Shown: piece after piece, positions 24,650 to 33,456 of the stretch
How the letters are laid out: each line of letters opens with the position of its first letter
How positions within the stretch are numbered: position 1 is the stretch's first letter
Assembly: GCA_963748385.1 (NCBI GenBank)
Contig: CAVVIQ010000020.1
Coordinates: forward strand, 62,001-126,000
From: Rhodoblastus sp963748385
GTDB lineage: Bacteria > Pseudomonadota > Alphaproteobacteria > Rhizobiales > Beijerinckiaceae
Length of the DNA: 64,000 nt
Direction: 5' to 3'
The notes under the pieces: model-generated
Seen by the model: only the letters and a program-made list of their open reading frames with translations
Told to the model about the DNA's origin: nothing
Databases searched by the model: none
Position numbers and translations under genes: made by a program

Positions 24650-25555
24650 ATGAGCGACACACCGGTCACGACCGCCCCCCTCAGCCAGGCCGCCGCGATC
24701 GATCAGGCCCGAATCCTGATGCAGGCGCTGCCCCATATGCTGCATTATGACGACACCGTCGTGGTGGTGAAATATGGCGGACACGCCATGGGCGACGAGG
24801 CGACCGCGCGCAATTTCGCCCGCGACATGGTTCTGCTCGAACAATCAGGCGTCAATCCGGTCGTGGTCCACGGCGGCGGCCCACAGATCGGGGCCATGCT
24901 CAACAAGCTCGGCATCAAGTCGGAATTCGCCGACGGGTTGCGGGTAACGGACAAGGCCACGGTCGAGGTGGTCGAAATGGTGCTGGCGGGCTCGATCAAC
25001 AAGCAGATCGTCGGCTTCATCAACAATGCCGGCGGGCGCGCCATCGGCCTGTGCGGCAAGGACGGCAATATGGTCACCGCCCGCAAGGTCGAGCGCAGCG
25101 ACAGCGACGGCAAGCCCGGCGTCGATCTCGGCTTCGTCGGCGATCCCGCCAAGGTGGACGCCACCGTGCTGGAACAGGTGCTGGGCCGCGAGCTGATCCC
25201 GGTGCTCGCGCCGGTCGCCTTGGGCGCCGAGGGAGAAACCTATAATGTCAACGCCGACACTTTCGCCGGCGCCATCGCCGGGGCGCTGGGGGCCAAGCGC
25301 CTGCTGCTGCTCACCGACGTGCCCGGCGTTCTCGACCAGGACAAGAATCTGATCAAGGAGCTGCGGATCAGCGAAATACCGGCGCTGATCGCCGACGGAA
25401 CCATCACCGGCGGCATGATTCCCAAGGTCGAGACCTGCATCTACGCCATCGAACAAGGCGTCGAAGGCGTCGTCATTCTCGACGGCAAAATCCCCCACGC
25501 CGTGCTGATCGAACTTCTCACCGATCACGGCGCGGGCACGCTGATCACAAGGTGA
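24650..25555 (+). CDS. argB: Acetylglutamate kinase
   Basis: A 301-residue amino-acid kinase that phosphorylates N-acetyl-L-glutamate in arginine synthesis. KYGGHAMG near residue 41, VHGGGPQIG near 78, and the C-terminal GTITGGMIPK (acetylglutamate/ATP site) are present. The N-terminal extension with a helix (AAAIDQARILMQALPHM) is typical of hexameric, arginine-regulated enzymes. ATG at 24650 follows AAGAGG. Its stop overlaps the GTG start of the next gene by four bases, so translation is coupled. Confidence 0.97.
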   Translation: MSDTPVTTAPLSQAAAIDQARILMQALPHMLHYDDTVVVVKYGGHAMGDEATARNFARDMVLLEQSGVNPVVVHGGGPQIGAMLNKLGIKSEFADGLRVTDKATVEVVEMVLAGSINKQIVGFINNAGGRAIGLCGKDGNMVTARKVERSDSDGKPGVDLGFVGDPAKVDATVLEQVLGRELIPVLAPVALGAEGETYNVNADTFAGAIAGALGAKRLLLLTDVPGVLDQDKNLIKELRISEIPALIADGTITGGMIPKVETCIYAIEQGVEGVVILDGKIPHAVLIELLTDHGAGTLITR

Positions 25556-26286
25556 CCGACCGACCCGCGTCCGACAGGCGCAACCTGGCGGATTTCCGCC
25601 AGGTCGACGCTTTTCGGCGCGTGGACACCTGGATATTCGACCTGGACAACACGCTCTATCCGCCGCACAGCGATCTCTGGCCGCGGATCGACGCGCGCAT
25701 CACCGCTTACATGATCGCTCTTTTCGGGCTCGACGGCGCGTCGGCCCGCGCGCTGCAGAAACATTATTACCGCGTCTATGGCACGACGCTCGCCGGCCTG
25801 ATCCATGAATATGACGTGGCGCCGGACGAATTCCTGCACTTCGTCCATGACATCGACCGCTCCGCGCTCGATCCCGATCCGGCTTTAGCCAAGGCGATAG
25901 AAGCCCTCCCCGGCCGCAAGCTCATACTCACCAACGGCTCGCACGGCCACGCGCTCGCCACCGCGAAACAGCTCGGGATCGACCATCTGTTCGAAGGCAT
26001 GTTCGCCATCGAGCATGGCGATTATCTGCCCAAGCCGCATTTCGAGACCTATCAGAAGTTTTTCGCGCGCCATGCGATCGATCCGTCGCGCGCCGCCATG
26101 TTCGAGGACATCGCGCATAATCTCGCGGTTCCCCACGCCGCCGGCATGCTGACCGTCCTGGTGCGCCCCAAGGAAGGCGCCGAAGACCATCGCGAGGCCT
26201 GGGAGAAGCACGACGACACGCCGCCCCATGTCGATTTCGTAACCGACGATCTCACCAGTTTTCTGGAAAATCTGGTCGAAAATTAA
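25552..26286 (+). CDS. Pyrimidine 5'-nucleotidase-like HAD hydrolase
   Basis: A 244-residue HAD-superfamily protein. Motif I is FDLDNTLYPP near residue 29, motif II LTNGSHGH near 125, the lysine in LPKPHFETY supplies motif III and FEDIAHN motif IV. The FDLDNTLY form with a helical cap is the SDT1/pyrimidine nucleotidase type. The GTG start overlaps argB in GTGA. This argB-linked gene order is common in Rhizobiales. Its last four bases overlap the convergent SnoaL-like gene. Confidence 0.9.
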   Translation: MTDRPASDRRNLADFRQVDAFRRVDTWIFDLDNTLYPPHSDLWPRIDARITAYMIALFGLDGASARALQKHYYRVYGTTLAGLIHEYDVAPDEFLHFVHDIDRSALDPDPALAKAIEALPGRKLILTNGSHGHALATAKQLGIDHLFEGMFAIEHGDYLPKPHFETYQKFFARHAIDPSRAAMFEDIAHNLAVPHAAGMLTVLVRPKEGAEDHREAWEKHDDTPPHVDFVTDDLTSFLENLVEN

Positions 26287-26729
26287 TGCTCTGCGCTCTC
26301 GCGCAGACGAAACAGCAGGGCGCTGTCGATGAATTCGTGGACCTCGACCACGGCGTCGCCCTCGACGCGAATGAAGCTCAAGGCTTGCAGAACGCTCGCG
26401 CGGCCCGCGCCGCGGTGCCGCAGCTTCATTTCATAGCGGACGCAGGCCTGTTCGCCCTCGATCAGCATGTCGTGAAACCGGAAGGCCTTCTGCTCGAATT
26501 CGACCGAAAACGCCTTGAGATAGGCGAGGATCGACTCCCGGCTGCTGCGCAGGCCGGCATAGGGCCAATGCGTGCGGTCGCCGTTCAAGGTCCATTGGGC
26601 TTCGGGCGCGAACAGCGACGCGAGCCGCGCGGGATCGCCGCGGCGGTCGAGCAGGGCTTTGACGACCTGTTCGAACCGTGTCCGCGTGATCTGGGAGGCC
26701 AGGCTTTCGCTGTCGCTCTTGCCGCTCAC
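26283..26729 (-). CDS. SnoaL-like (NTF2-fold) protein
   Basis: A 148-residue soluble protein with the SnoaL/NTF2 cone-fold pattern: an N-terminal helix (FEQVVKALLDRRGD), a conserved LFAPEAQWTLNG strand turn, and a C-terminal sheet ending VVEVHEFIDSALLFRLR. Members include ketosteroid isomerase-like enzymes and many without known activity. GTG at 26729 with GGAG upstream is preferred over TTG at 26753. It is convergent with the nucleotidase gene and downstream of ilvC, separated from it by a hairpin. Function unknown. Confidence 0.8.
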   Translation of the reverse strand: MSGKSDSESLASQITRTRFEQVVKALLDRRGDPARLASLFAPEAQWTLNGDRTHWPYAGLRSSRESILAYLKAFSVEFEQKAFRFHDMLIEGEQACVRYEMKLRHRGAGRASVLQALSFIRVEGDAVVEVHEFIDSALLFRLRESAEH

Positions 26730-26770
26730 TTTCCGACTCCGTCGCCCTGGCAATAGAGTGCGCCCGCAGC

Positions 26771-26803
26771 AGAAGCAAGGCGCGCGCCGTTTGGGCGCGC
26801 GCC
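26771..26803 (-). terminator. Probable terminator of ilvC
   Basis: On the minus strand, GGCGCGCGCC, 5-base loop, GGCGCGCGCC, then TTGCTTCT, 11 bases beyond the ilvC stop. The stem is very stable; the T tract is weak. Confidence 0.55.
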
Positions 26804-26813
26804 GTACAAAAAC

Positions 26814-27833
26814 TCAGTTCTTGGCCTTGTCGACCAGCTTGTTCTTGCCGATCCAGGGCATCATCGCGCGCAGCTTGGCGCCGACTTCCTCGATCTGATG
26901 CGCGTCATTGACGCGGCGGATGCCCTTGAAGCGGGCGGCGCCGGCCTTGTATTCCTGCATCCATTCCGAGGTGAACTTGCCGGTCTGGATGTCGGTGAGG
27001 ACGCGCTTCATCTCCGCCTTGGTCTGGTCTGTGATGATGCGCGGGCCGGTGACATATTCGCCCCATTCCGCCGTGTTGGAGACCGAATAGTTCATGTTGG
27101 CGATGCCGCCCTCATAGATGAGGTCGACGATCAGCTTCACTTCGTGCAGACACTCGAAATAGGCCATTTCCGGGGCGTAGCCGGCCTCGACCAGAGTTTC
27201 GAAACCGGCGCGGATCAGTTCGACCAGTCCGCCGCACAGCACCGCCTGCTCGCCGAACAGATCGGTCTCGCATTCTTCCTTGAAGGTCGTCTCGATAATG
27301 CCGGAGCGGCCGCCGCCAATGGCGGACGCATAAGACAGGCCGATGTCATGCGCGTTGCCCGAGGCGTCCTGGTGGACGGCGATCAGGCAGGGCACGCCGC
27401 CGCCCTTGAGATATTCGCCGCGCACCGTATGGCCAGGACCCTTGGGCGCCACCATCAGGACGTCGATGTCCTTGCGCGGCTCGATCAGCGCGAAATGAAC
27501 GTTCAGGCCATGGGCGAACAGCAGCGCGGCGCCGGGGCGGATATTGTCGGCGATGTCGTTCTTGTAGATGTCGGCCTGAAGTTCGTCCGGGGTCAGCATC
27601 ATCAGCACGTCGGCCCACTTGGCGGCCTCGGCGACGCTCATCACCCTGACGCCCTCGCCCTCGGCCTTTTTGGCGGTGGCCGAACCGGGGCGCAGGGCGA
27701 CGGCGATTTCCTTCACGCCGGAATCGCGCAGGTTCAGGACATGGGCGTGGCCCTGCGAGCCATAGCCGACCACGGCGACCTTCTTGCCCTTGATCAGGTT
27801 GATGTCGGCATCGCTATCGTAATAAACGCGCAT
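26814..27833 (-). CDS. ilvC: Ketol-acid reductoisomerase (NADP+)
   Basis: A 339-residue class I enzyme of valine, leucine and isoleucine synthesis that isomerises and reduces acetolactate or acetohydroxybutyrate. The Rossmann motif VVGYGSQGHAHVLNLRDSG (residues about 21-39) is followed by the NADP-contact region. The knotted C-terminal domain has the Mg-binding residues in ETDLFGEQAVL and CLHEVKLIVDL. Normal family length. Single gene with its own terminator; ilvBN are not in the window. Confidence 0.97.
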   Translation of the reverse strand: MRVYYDSDADINLIKGKKVAVVGYGSQGHAHVLNLRDSGVKEIAVALRPGSATAKKAEGEGVRVMSVAEAAKWADVLMMLTPDELQADIYKNDIADNIRPGAALLFAHGLNVHFALIEPRKDIDVLMVAPKGPGHTVRGEYLKGGGVPCLIAVHQDASGNAHDIGLSYASAIGGGRSGIIETTFKEECETDLFGEQAVLCGGLVELIRAGFETLVEAGYAPEMAYFECLHEVKLIVDLIYEGGIANMNYSVSNTAEWGEYVTGPRIITDQTKAEMKRVLTDIQTGKFTSEWMQEYKAGAARFKGIRRVNDAHQIEEVGAKLRAMMPWIGKNKLVDKAKN

Positions 27834-27956
27834 CGTGCTGCTTTCCGGTTTTGGGGCGCGGTCTCGCCGCTTTGGAAATTCGGATGACGCCTCATAAAGC
27901 CGGAAAATGGTCTCGTCAAAGGAAAGTGGACGAAAGGCCGCAAGCCGCCCGCCCCA

Positions 27957-29201
27957 TCACGAGAACAGGCCCGCAACGCCCGAATAGACGCCAAAACCGG
28001 CGGAGAGGGCTATGATCGCGGCGCACAGCGCGGCATAGAAGCCCTGCAGACGATAGGGCTCCGGCAGACGGCGGGCGAGAAGGTAGAGAAAACCCAGGAC
28101 CGTCGGCAGCAGCATGGCGTTCATCACCTGAACGCCGACGCTCAACGAAACCAGATTGGCCCCCGAGGCCACGATCGCCGCGCAGCCGATCAGGACGACT
28201 GTATAGGCGCCATAGAACCACGGCGCTTCGCGCGGGGAATGGTCGAGGCTGCAATTCACCTTGAGAATTTCGCCCAGAGTACGCGCCGCGGTGACGGTAA
28301 CGACGATGGCCGCCACCAGAGCCGCGCCGGAAAGCCCGAGTCCGAACAACAGCTTGCCTCCAAACTCGCCGAGGAAGGGCGTGATCGCGCCGGAGATTTG
28401 CTGAACGGTGTCGAGATCGCCGCTTTTCCCCGCCGCGCCAAGCGTGGCGGCGGTGGCGACCAGAATGGCCGCCATGATGATCTGCGTCAGTATGGAGCCG
28501 ATGAAGGTGTCGGCGCGCGCCGCTCCGATATTGTCCACGGTCAGCCTTTTCTCGACGATGGCGCTTTGCTGGAAAAACACCATCCAGGGCATGATGACCG
28601 CGCCGATATTGGCCGCGACGAGGTAAAGATATTTTGGATCGCGGAAGGGAATATCGAACGCCTGCGCCGCAACCACGGCAGGGTCGGGACGAGCGAGAAT
28701 CGCCACCACAATAAACACCAGTTCAAACGCGCCGACGCCGATGGCGATGCGCTCCACCGTCAGATAGGAATGGGTGTAGGCCATCAGCAGAAGGGCCGCG
28801 GTGACGAGGAACATGGTGACCGGCGCGGACAGGCCCATCAGCGCGCCAACGCCTGCGAGGCCGGCAAATTCGGAGAGAAGCGCGCCCACGCAGCAAACGA
28901 GGAGGGTCAGCACCGAAAACCACGCCCAGAATCGGCCGAAATGCCTCTCGATGAGCTGCGCATGGCCTTGGCCGGTGACAAGACCCAGCCGGACGGTCAG
29001 CTCCTGCACGATATAGAGAACGGGGATCAGGGCGAATTGCAGCCAAAGCAGGCGATAGCCCCAGGCGGCGCCGCTTTGCGCCGCGGTGATGACGCTGCCG
29101 GCGTCGGTGTCGGCCAGCATGACCACCAGGCCCGGACCGGCGACCGCGAGGAAACTACGCAACCTCGTGCGGCGCGGCGTTGCTACGCTTAAATCGGTCA
29201 T
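27957..29201 (-). CDS. NRAMP-family metal ion transporter with altered binding motifs
   Basis: A 414-residue membrane protein with about 11 hydrophobic helices and the NRAMP fold pattern. In helix 1 the canonical DPGN is replaced by D33-A-G-S36, and in helix 6 the canonical MPH becomes MPW (M204-P-W), while the preceding alanine and the methionine are kept. The methionine normally favours transition metals over calcium and magnesium. Replacing the asparagine and histidine suggests a change in metal or proton coupling. ATG at 29201. No metalloregulator is adjacent. Family call is firm; substrate is uncertain. Confidence 0.9.
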   Translation of the reverse strand: MTDLSVATPRRTRLRSFLAVAGPGLVVMLADTDAGSVITAAQSGAAWGYRLLWLQFALIPVLYIVQELTVRLGLVTGQGHAQLIERHFGRFWAWFSVLTLLVCCVGALLSEFAGLAGVGALMGLSAPVTMFLVTAALLLMAYTHSYLTVERIAIGVGAFELVFIVVAILARPDPAVVAAQAFDIPFRDPKYLYLVAANIGAVIMPWMVFFQQSAIVEKRLTVDNIGAARADTFIGSILTQIIMAAILVATAATLGAAGKSGDLDTVQQISGAITPFLGEFGGKLLFGLGLSGAALVAAIVVTVTAARTLGEILKVNCSLDHSPREAPWFYGAYTVVLIGCAAIVASGANLVSLSVGVQVMNAMLLPTVLGFLYLLARRLPEPYRLQGFYAALCAAIIALSAGFGVYSGVAGLFS

Positions 29202-29290
29202 ATTCCGGCGTCCTCGAAAAAGGTCATGCGCACTCTCTTGGCGCCGACGGCGGCTACTGGCAATCTCGAGGGGCGCAGTTTAGACGCATT

Positions 29291-29500
29291 TTAATGTTTC
29301 GAAACATCCCAGACCATTTCGCCCGCGGGCGAAGACAGGGTTTCGTCGTCGATCGTCTCCCCGGCGATGACATAGGCGCCGTTCATCCAGCGATGGAGAT
29401 CGACATCGGCGCAGCGTTTCGAGCAGAACGGCCTATGGCCCGCCGCCGCCGGCTTGCCGCACAACGGGCAGGGCGACGCCTGTTTCGACTCTTGCGCCAT
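29291..29500 (-). CDS. yacG: YacG, zinc-finger DNA gyrase inhibitor
   Basis: A 69-residue protein with the YacG zinc finger: CPLCG near residue 11 and CSKRCADVDLHRWM near residue 26, giving the C-x2-C-x15-C-x3-C pattern. The family binds and inhibits DNA gyrase in E. coli. The ATG overlaps the maf stop by one base (TGATG), so the two are translated together. The order infA-maf-yacG is typical for Rhizobiales. Confidence 0.93.
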   Translation of the reverse strand: MAQESKQASPCPLCGKPAAAGHRPFCSKRCADVDLHRWMNGAYVIAGETIDDETLSSPAGEMVWDVSKH

Positions 29501-30147
29501 CAGGCGTGGGCCTCGGGCGCAGCCCAGAACTCGTGGGCGCGATAGCCGAGTCCGTCGAGCAGGGTCATGGTTTCATGAAGCGGCAGGCCGACCACGGCGC
29601 TGTAAGAGCCGACGAGCTTGACCACGAAGCCGCCGGCGATTCCCTGGATAGCGTAGCCGCCCGCCTTGCCATGCCATTCGCGCGAAGCGAGAAACGCGGC
29701 GATTTCGCGGCTCGACAGACGTTTGAAGCGCAGCCGCGCCTCGACCAGGCGCGAGCGCTCCCGCCCCGAAGGATCGATCACCGTGACGCCGGTATAGACG
29801 CGATGGGCGCGGCCTGAGAGCAGACGCAGGCAATGATCGGCCTCGTCGATGGTCTCGCATTTCGGCAGGATGCGCCGGCCGACGCAGACCACGGTGTCCG
29901 CGCCGATGACATAGGCGCCCTGCAGTTCGGGCCGCATGTGTGCGGTCTTGGCTCCGATGCGGGCTTTTTCGAGCGCGAGCCGCGCGGCGAGCTTGCGCGG
30001 CGATTCGTTGCGGCCCGGCGTTTCGTCGAGATCGGCGGGCAGAAGCGCGTCGGGCTCGATTCCGATCTGTTGGAGCAAGGCCAGACGACGCGGCGAGCCG
30101 GAGGCAAGCGCGAGGCGCGAGGCGCGGGATTTCGGCTCAGCGGTCAC
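29500..30147 (-). CDS. maf: Maf-family nucleoside triphosphate pyrophosphatase
   Basis: A 215-residue Maf protein that hydrolyses non-canonical or specific NTPs to NMP. The N-terminal LASGSPRRLALL motif near residue 14 and the conserved DETP, IGADTVV and GKAGGYAIQG blocks are present. Coupled to yacG by a one-base overlap and 22 bases downstream of infA on the same strand. Specificity between dTTP/UTP and m7GTP types cannot be settled from these motifs alone. Confidence 0.94.
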   Translation of the reverse strand: MTAEPKSRASRLALASGSPRRLALLQQIGIEPDALLPADLDETPGRNESPRKLAARLALEKARIGAKTAHMRPELQGAYVIGADTVVCVGRRILPKCETIDEADHCLRLLSGRAHRVYTGVTVIDPSGRERSRLVEARLRFKRLSSREIAAFLASREWHGKAGGYAIQGIAGGFVVKLVGSYSAVVGLPLHETMTLLDGLGYRAHEFWAAPEAHA

Positions 30148-30169
30148 GGGAGATCCGGCTCGGGCGTGA

Positions 30170-30388
30170 TTATTTGAAGCGATAGGTGATCCGCCCCTTG
30201 GTCAGGTCATAAGGCGTCATTTCCACCAGCACGCGGTCTCCGGTGAGAACGCGGATGCGGTTCTTGCGCATTTTCCCCGCCGTATGGGCGATGATTTCAT
30301 GGTCATTTTCGAGGGTCACCCGAAATGTGGCGTTGGGCAGCAATTCGCTGACGACGCCGGGAAATTCCAACAGTTCTTCTTTCGACAT
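30170..30388 (-). CDS. infA: Translation initiation factor IF-1
   Basis: A 72-residue OB-fold protein that binds the ribosomal A site during initiation. The whole sequence matches the family: ELLEFPGVVSELLPN near the start, FRVTLENDHEIIAHTAGKMRKN in the middle, and the ending YDLTKGRITYRFK. First gene of infA-maf-yacG. Confidence 0.98.
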   Translation of the reverse strand: MSKEELLEFPGVVSELLPNATFRVTLENDHEIIAHTAGKMRKNRIRVLTGDRVLVEMTPYDLTKGRITYRFK

Positions 30389-30683
30389 CTGGATCCTTGC
30401 AGTGCTCGCGGCTTCGCGCCGGACCGCGCCAATTCGCGCGGATCGCGGCCTGGTTCGGAAATCGCCATGCGATCACGGTCGGACTCGACCAGATTGGCGA
30501 CAAGGCCTTCCACTCGCGTCCGCGATGGGTCGGCACACGCTATCTGCGCGTTATATGGTCCGTCGGCAACGCCCGATACGCGCCGCGCTATAGCAAATTG
30601 CGCGGCGTCTGCCAATGGCGCGCGACGGGGGCGGCGCCCAAGACTTTGCGACGACCGTCGAAGGTTTTGGCGAAGGTTTTGGG
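30389..30683. other. Intergenic region upstream of infA
   Basis: About 295 bases with several overlapping open frames but no ribosome site or motif that supports a gene. It must contain the infA promoter (minus strand). I see nothing else distinct. Confidence 0.5.
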
Positions 30684-30965
30684 ATGACGGGTTTCTTCGA
30701 TCTGCAAAATCGACTCTGGAGCGCCTGGCGCGAGTCCCTCGAGGTTCATTTTGCGACCGCGGCGACGATTTCGGCCCGTTTGCCGATCATCGCGACGACG
30801 GCGACGGGTTTCGGCGATCGCGAGGCGCGCCGCGAGATGCGGATTGCTGAAATCTCCCGGCGGCCGCCACGCGTCGATCTTGCCTATTGCCAAGCCCGCC
30901 GAGAGCGGCTAAACAGCGCGCCACTGCCGCCGGGCCGCCGAGCCCGCCGCACAAAGCGCCCGTAG
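30684..30965 (+). CDS. Possible small hypothetical protein
   Basis: A 93-codon frame (start MTGFFDLQNRLW) with an amphipathic helical stretch near residues 10-45 and an Arg/Pro-rich end. Its last ten bases overlap the tRNA-Arg gene, which counts against it. The first half looks protein-like; the second looks like chance open frame. Reported with low confidence as a candidate only. Confidence 0.2.
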   Translation: MTGFFDLQNRLWSAWRESLEVHFATAATISARLPIIATTATGFGDREARREMRIAEISRRPPRVDLAYCQARRERLNSAPLPPGRRARRTKRP

Positions 30966-31032
30966 CTCAGCTGGATAGAGCACCAGACTACGAATCTGGG
31001 GGTCAGAGGTTCGAATCCTTTCGGGCGCGCCA
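30956..31032 (+). tRNA. tRNA-Arg (anticodon ACG)
   Basis: 77 bases with encoded CCA. Acceptor stem GCGCCCG/CGGGCGC, D arm GCTC-AGCTGGATA-GAGC, anticodon stem CCAGA/TCTGG with loop CTACGAA (anticodon ACG), variable loop and T arm with TTCGAAT. The A at position 34 is expected to be edited to inosine, allowing decoding of CGU, CGC and CGA. Confidence 0.97.
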
Positions 31033-31269
31033 TTTTCGACATTGCTTGGAATCAAATTTGCGCCATGCGCCGTGCGCTGGTTCGCGCGCGCCGCGGGAGC
31101 GGCCTCTTTCGGATTTCCTCCCCGCACGGGCTTCGAAGCGCTCAGCGCAGCGCCTTGAAAATATGCCGCGGGGCCCGATTGCGCGCGGTTCGATTAAACG
31201 ATTGGCCATAACCGAGGCATATCTTCTTCGCGTCCGGACTTCTCGCTGGGCCGCCGACGCCGAAAAACC

Positions 31270-33456
31270 GTGCCGATGACCACGATCCTGCAGACATCTC
31301 CGCCGCCGACCGTCGAGCCGCAGCCGGCGCGGGACGCCGGGCTGGCCAGCCTGGCGCTGATTTCCGCTTTTTACCGCATCGCCGCCGAGCCGGCGCAGTT
31401 GCGTCATCAGCTGGCCTTGACCGGCCGCCTGGCGGAAGCCGACGATCTGGCGCGGGCGGCCCATATCCTGGGGCTGAAATCCCGCGTCCTGCGCAATCCG
31501 AAGCCGGAGCGCTTCGCCGCCTTGCCGCTGCCGGCGATCATCGGCCTCAAGGACGGCGGCTTCGCCGTTCTCGCGCCGGCCTCGAACAAGGAGCGGCTAC
31601 GGCTGATCGAACCGATCGGCCAAAAAGTCCGGGAGGCAAGCGTCGAGGAGATCGCGGCTTTGTCTTCCGGCGAGATCGTTCTCGTCACCCGCCGTCTCGG
31701 CGGCGCCGGCGCCGATCCCGACACCTTCGGCTTCAGATGGTTCCTGCCCTCGCTCCTGCGCTATCGCCGGCCTTTGGCGCAGGTCGTCGCCGCTTCGCTT
31801 TTCGTTCAGCTTTTCGCGCTGGCGACGCCGCTCTTTTTCCAGCTCGTCGTCGACAAGGTGCTGGCGCACAAGGGCGTCTCCACGCTGATCGTGCTGATTG
31901 TCGGCATGGTCACGCTCGGCCTGTTCGAGTCGATCCTGCAATTCCTGCGCGCCTATACGCTGACCCATACGACCAACCGCATCGATGTCGAACTCGGGCG
32001 GCGCCTGTTCCACCACCTGTTCCGTCTTCCGCTCGCCTATTTCGAGACCCGGCCGGCCGGCCAGACGGTGGCGCGCGTGCGCGAACTCGAGACGGTGCGC
32101 GGCTTTCTGACCGGCCAGGGCCTGACCTCCCTGCTCGACCTCGTGTTCACGGTGATCTTCTTCATCGTGATGTTCCTCTACTCCGTCGAGCTTTCCGTCG
32201 TCGTCCTGGCCTCCATCCCGGTCTATCTGTTGATCGCCACGCTGATCCGTCCTTTCCTGCGCGAGAAGATCAACGAGAAATTCAATCGCGGCGCGCAATC
32301 GCAGCAGTTTCTGGTCGAATCGATCGTCGGCGCCCAGACGCTGAAGGCGGCGAGCGTCGAGCCGATGATGCAGGCGCAATGGGAGGAGCGGCTCGCCGCC
32401 TATGTCCGCACCTCTTTCGACGTCGGCGTGCTCGGGGCGCTGGGTCAGAACCTGATCCAGTATGTCAGCAAGATCACAACAGCCTTGATCCTGTTTTTCG
32501 GCGCGAAGGCGGTGATCGCGGGTTCGATGACCGTCGGGGAGCTGATCGCCTTCAACATGATCGCGGGTCAGGTGGTGCAGCCGATCCTGCGCCTTTCGCA
32601 ATTGTGGCAGGATTTCCAGCAGGTGCAGGTCTCGGTGGCGCGGCTCGGCGACATTCTCAACGCCCCGCCGGAGCCCGCGCCACAGAGCTTTCTCACCTTG
32701 CCGCCGGTGCGCGGCGCCGTCGAATTCCGCGGCGTGACCATGCGCTACCGGCCGGACGCGCCGGAGGCCCTGCGCAATGTCAGCCTGTCCATAGCGCCCG
32801 GCGAGGTGATCGGGGTCGTCGGCCAGTCGGGCTCGGGAAAATCGACCCTGACCAAGCTGATCCAGCGCCTTTACAGTCCACAAGCGGGCCAGGTCATGCT
32901 CGACGGGGTTGACGCCGCCCAGCTCGATCCAGGCTGGCTGCGGCGCCAGATCGGCGTCGTGCTCCAGGAAAACCTGCTGTTCAACCGCACCATTCACGAG
33001 AATATCGCCCTCGCCGATCCGGCCCTGCCGCGGGCTCTGGTTATGCAGGCCGCGCGTCTCGCCGGCGCCGACCAATTCATCGCCCGGCTTCCGCAAGGCT
33101 ATGACACATTGATCGAGGAGCGCGGCGCCAATCTTTCAGGCGGCCAGCGTCAGCGCATCGCCATCGCCCGCGCGCTCGTCACCAATCCGCGCATCCTCAT
33201 CCTCGACGAGGCGACCTCGGCGCTGGATTACGAGAGCGAGCGGACCATCCAGAACAATATGAGCGCCATCACCCGGGGCCGCACCACCATCATCATCGCC
33301 CATCGGCTCGCCGCGCTGCGACCCTGCACGCGGATCGTCGGCATGGACGCCGGCGAGATCGTCGAAATCGGCTCGCACGCCGAACTGCTGGCGCGGGGCG
33401 GCCTCTACGCCCGGCTTTGGCAATTGCAATCCGACCAGTCGAGGGCGGACGCATGA
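31270..33456 (+). CDS. Type I secretion ABC transporter, HlyB-like with C39-like domain
   Basis: A 728-residue fused permease/ATPase. The N-terminal 135 residues are a C39 peptidase-like domain in which the catalytic cysteine of the DCG motif is replaced (D22-A23-G24), so it is a non-cleaving docking domain as in hemolysin exporters. Six hydrophobic helices follow (about 155-430). The ATPase has GQSGSGKST, LSGGQRQR and ILDEATSALD. The ATG at 31276 is an equally possible start. The next gene, overlapping by four bases, is the HlyD adaptor. It would export an unprocessed, probably RTX-type protein; no such substrate or TolC gene is in the window. Confidence 0.93.
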   Translation: MPMTTILQTSPPPTVEPQPARDAGLASLALISAFYRIAAEPAQLRHQLALTGRLAEADDLARAAHILGLKSRVLRNPKPERFAALPLPAIIGLKDGGFAVLAPASNKERLRLIEPIGQKVREASVEEIAALSSGEIVLVTRRLGGAGADPDTFGFRWFLPSLLRYRRPLAQVVAASLFVQLFALATPLFFQLVVDKVLAHKGVSTLIVLIVGMVTLGLFESILQFLRAYTLTHTTNRIDVELGRRLFHHLFRLPLAYFETRPAGQTVARVRELETVRGFLTGQGLTSLLDLVFTVIFFIVMFLYSVELSVVVLASIPVYLLIATLIRPFLREKINEKFNRGAQSQQFLVESIVGAQTLKAASVEPMMQAQWEERLAAYVRTSFDVGVLGALGQNLIQYVSKITTALILFFGAKAVIAGSMTVGELIAFNMIAGQVVQPILRLSQLWQDFQQVQVSVARLGDILNAPPEPAPQSFLTLPPVRGAVEFRGVTMRYRPDAPEALRNVSLSIAPGEVIGVVGQSGSGKSTLTKLIQRLYSPQAGQVMLDGVDAAQLDPGWLRRQIGVVLQENLLFNRTIHENIALADPALPRALVMQAARLAGADQFIARLPQGYDTLIEERGANLSGGQRQRIAIARALVTNPRILILDEATSALDYESERTIQNNMSAITRGRTTIIIAHRLAALRPCTRIVGMDAGEIVEIGSHAELLARGGLYARLWQLQSDQSRADA

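Noticed and set aside
30316..30615. Minus-strand open frame upstream of infA
   Set aside because: It overlaps the infA 5' region in another frame, has no ribosome site and shows no family features.
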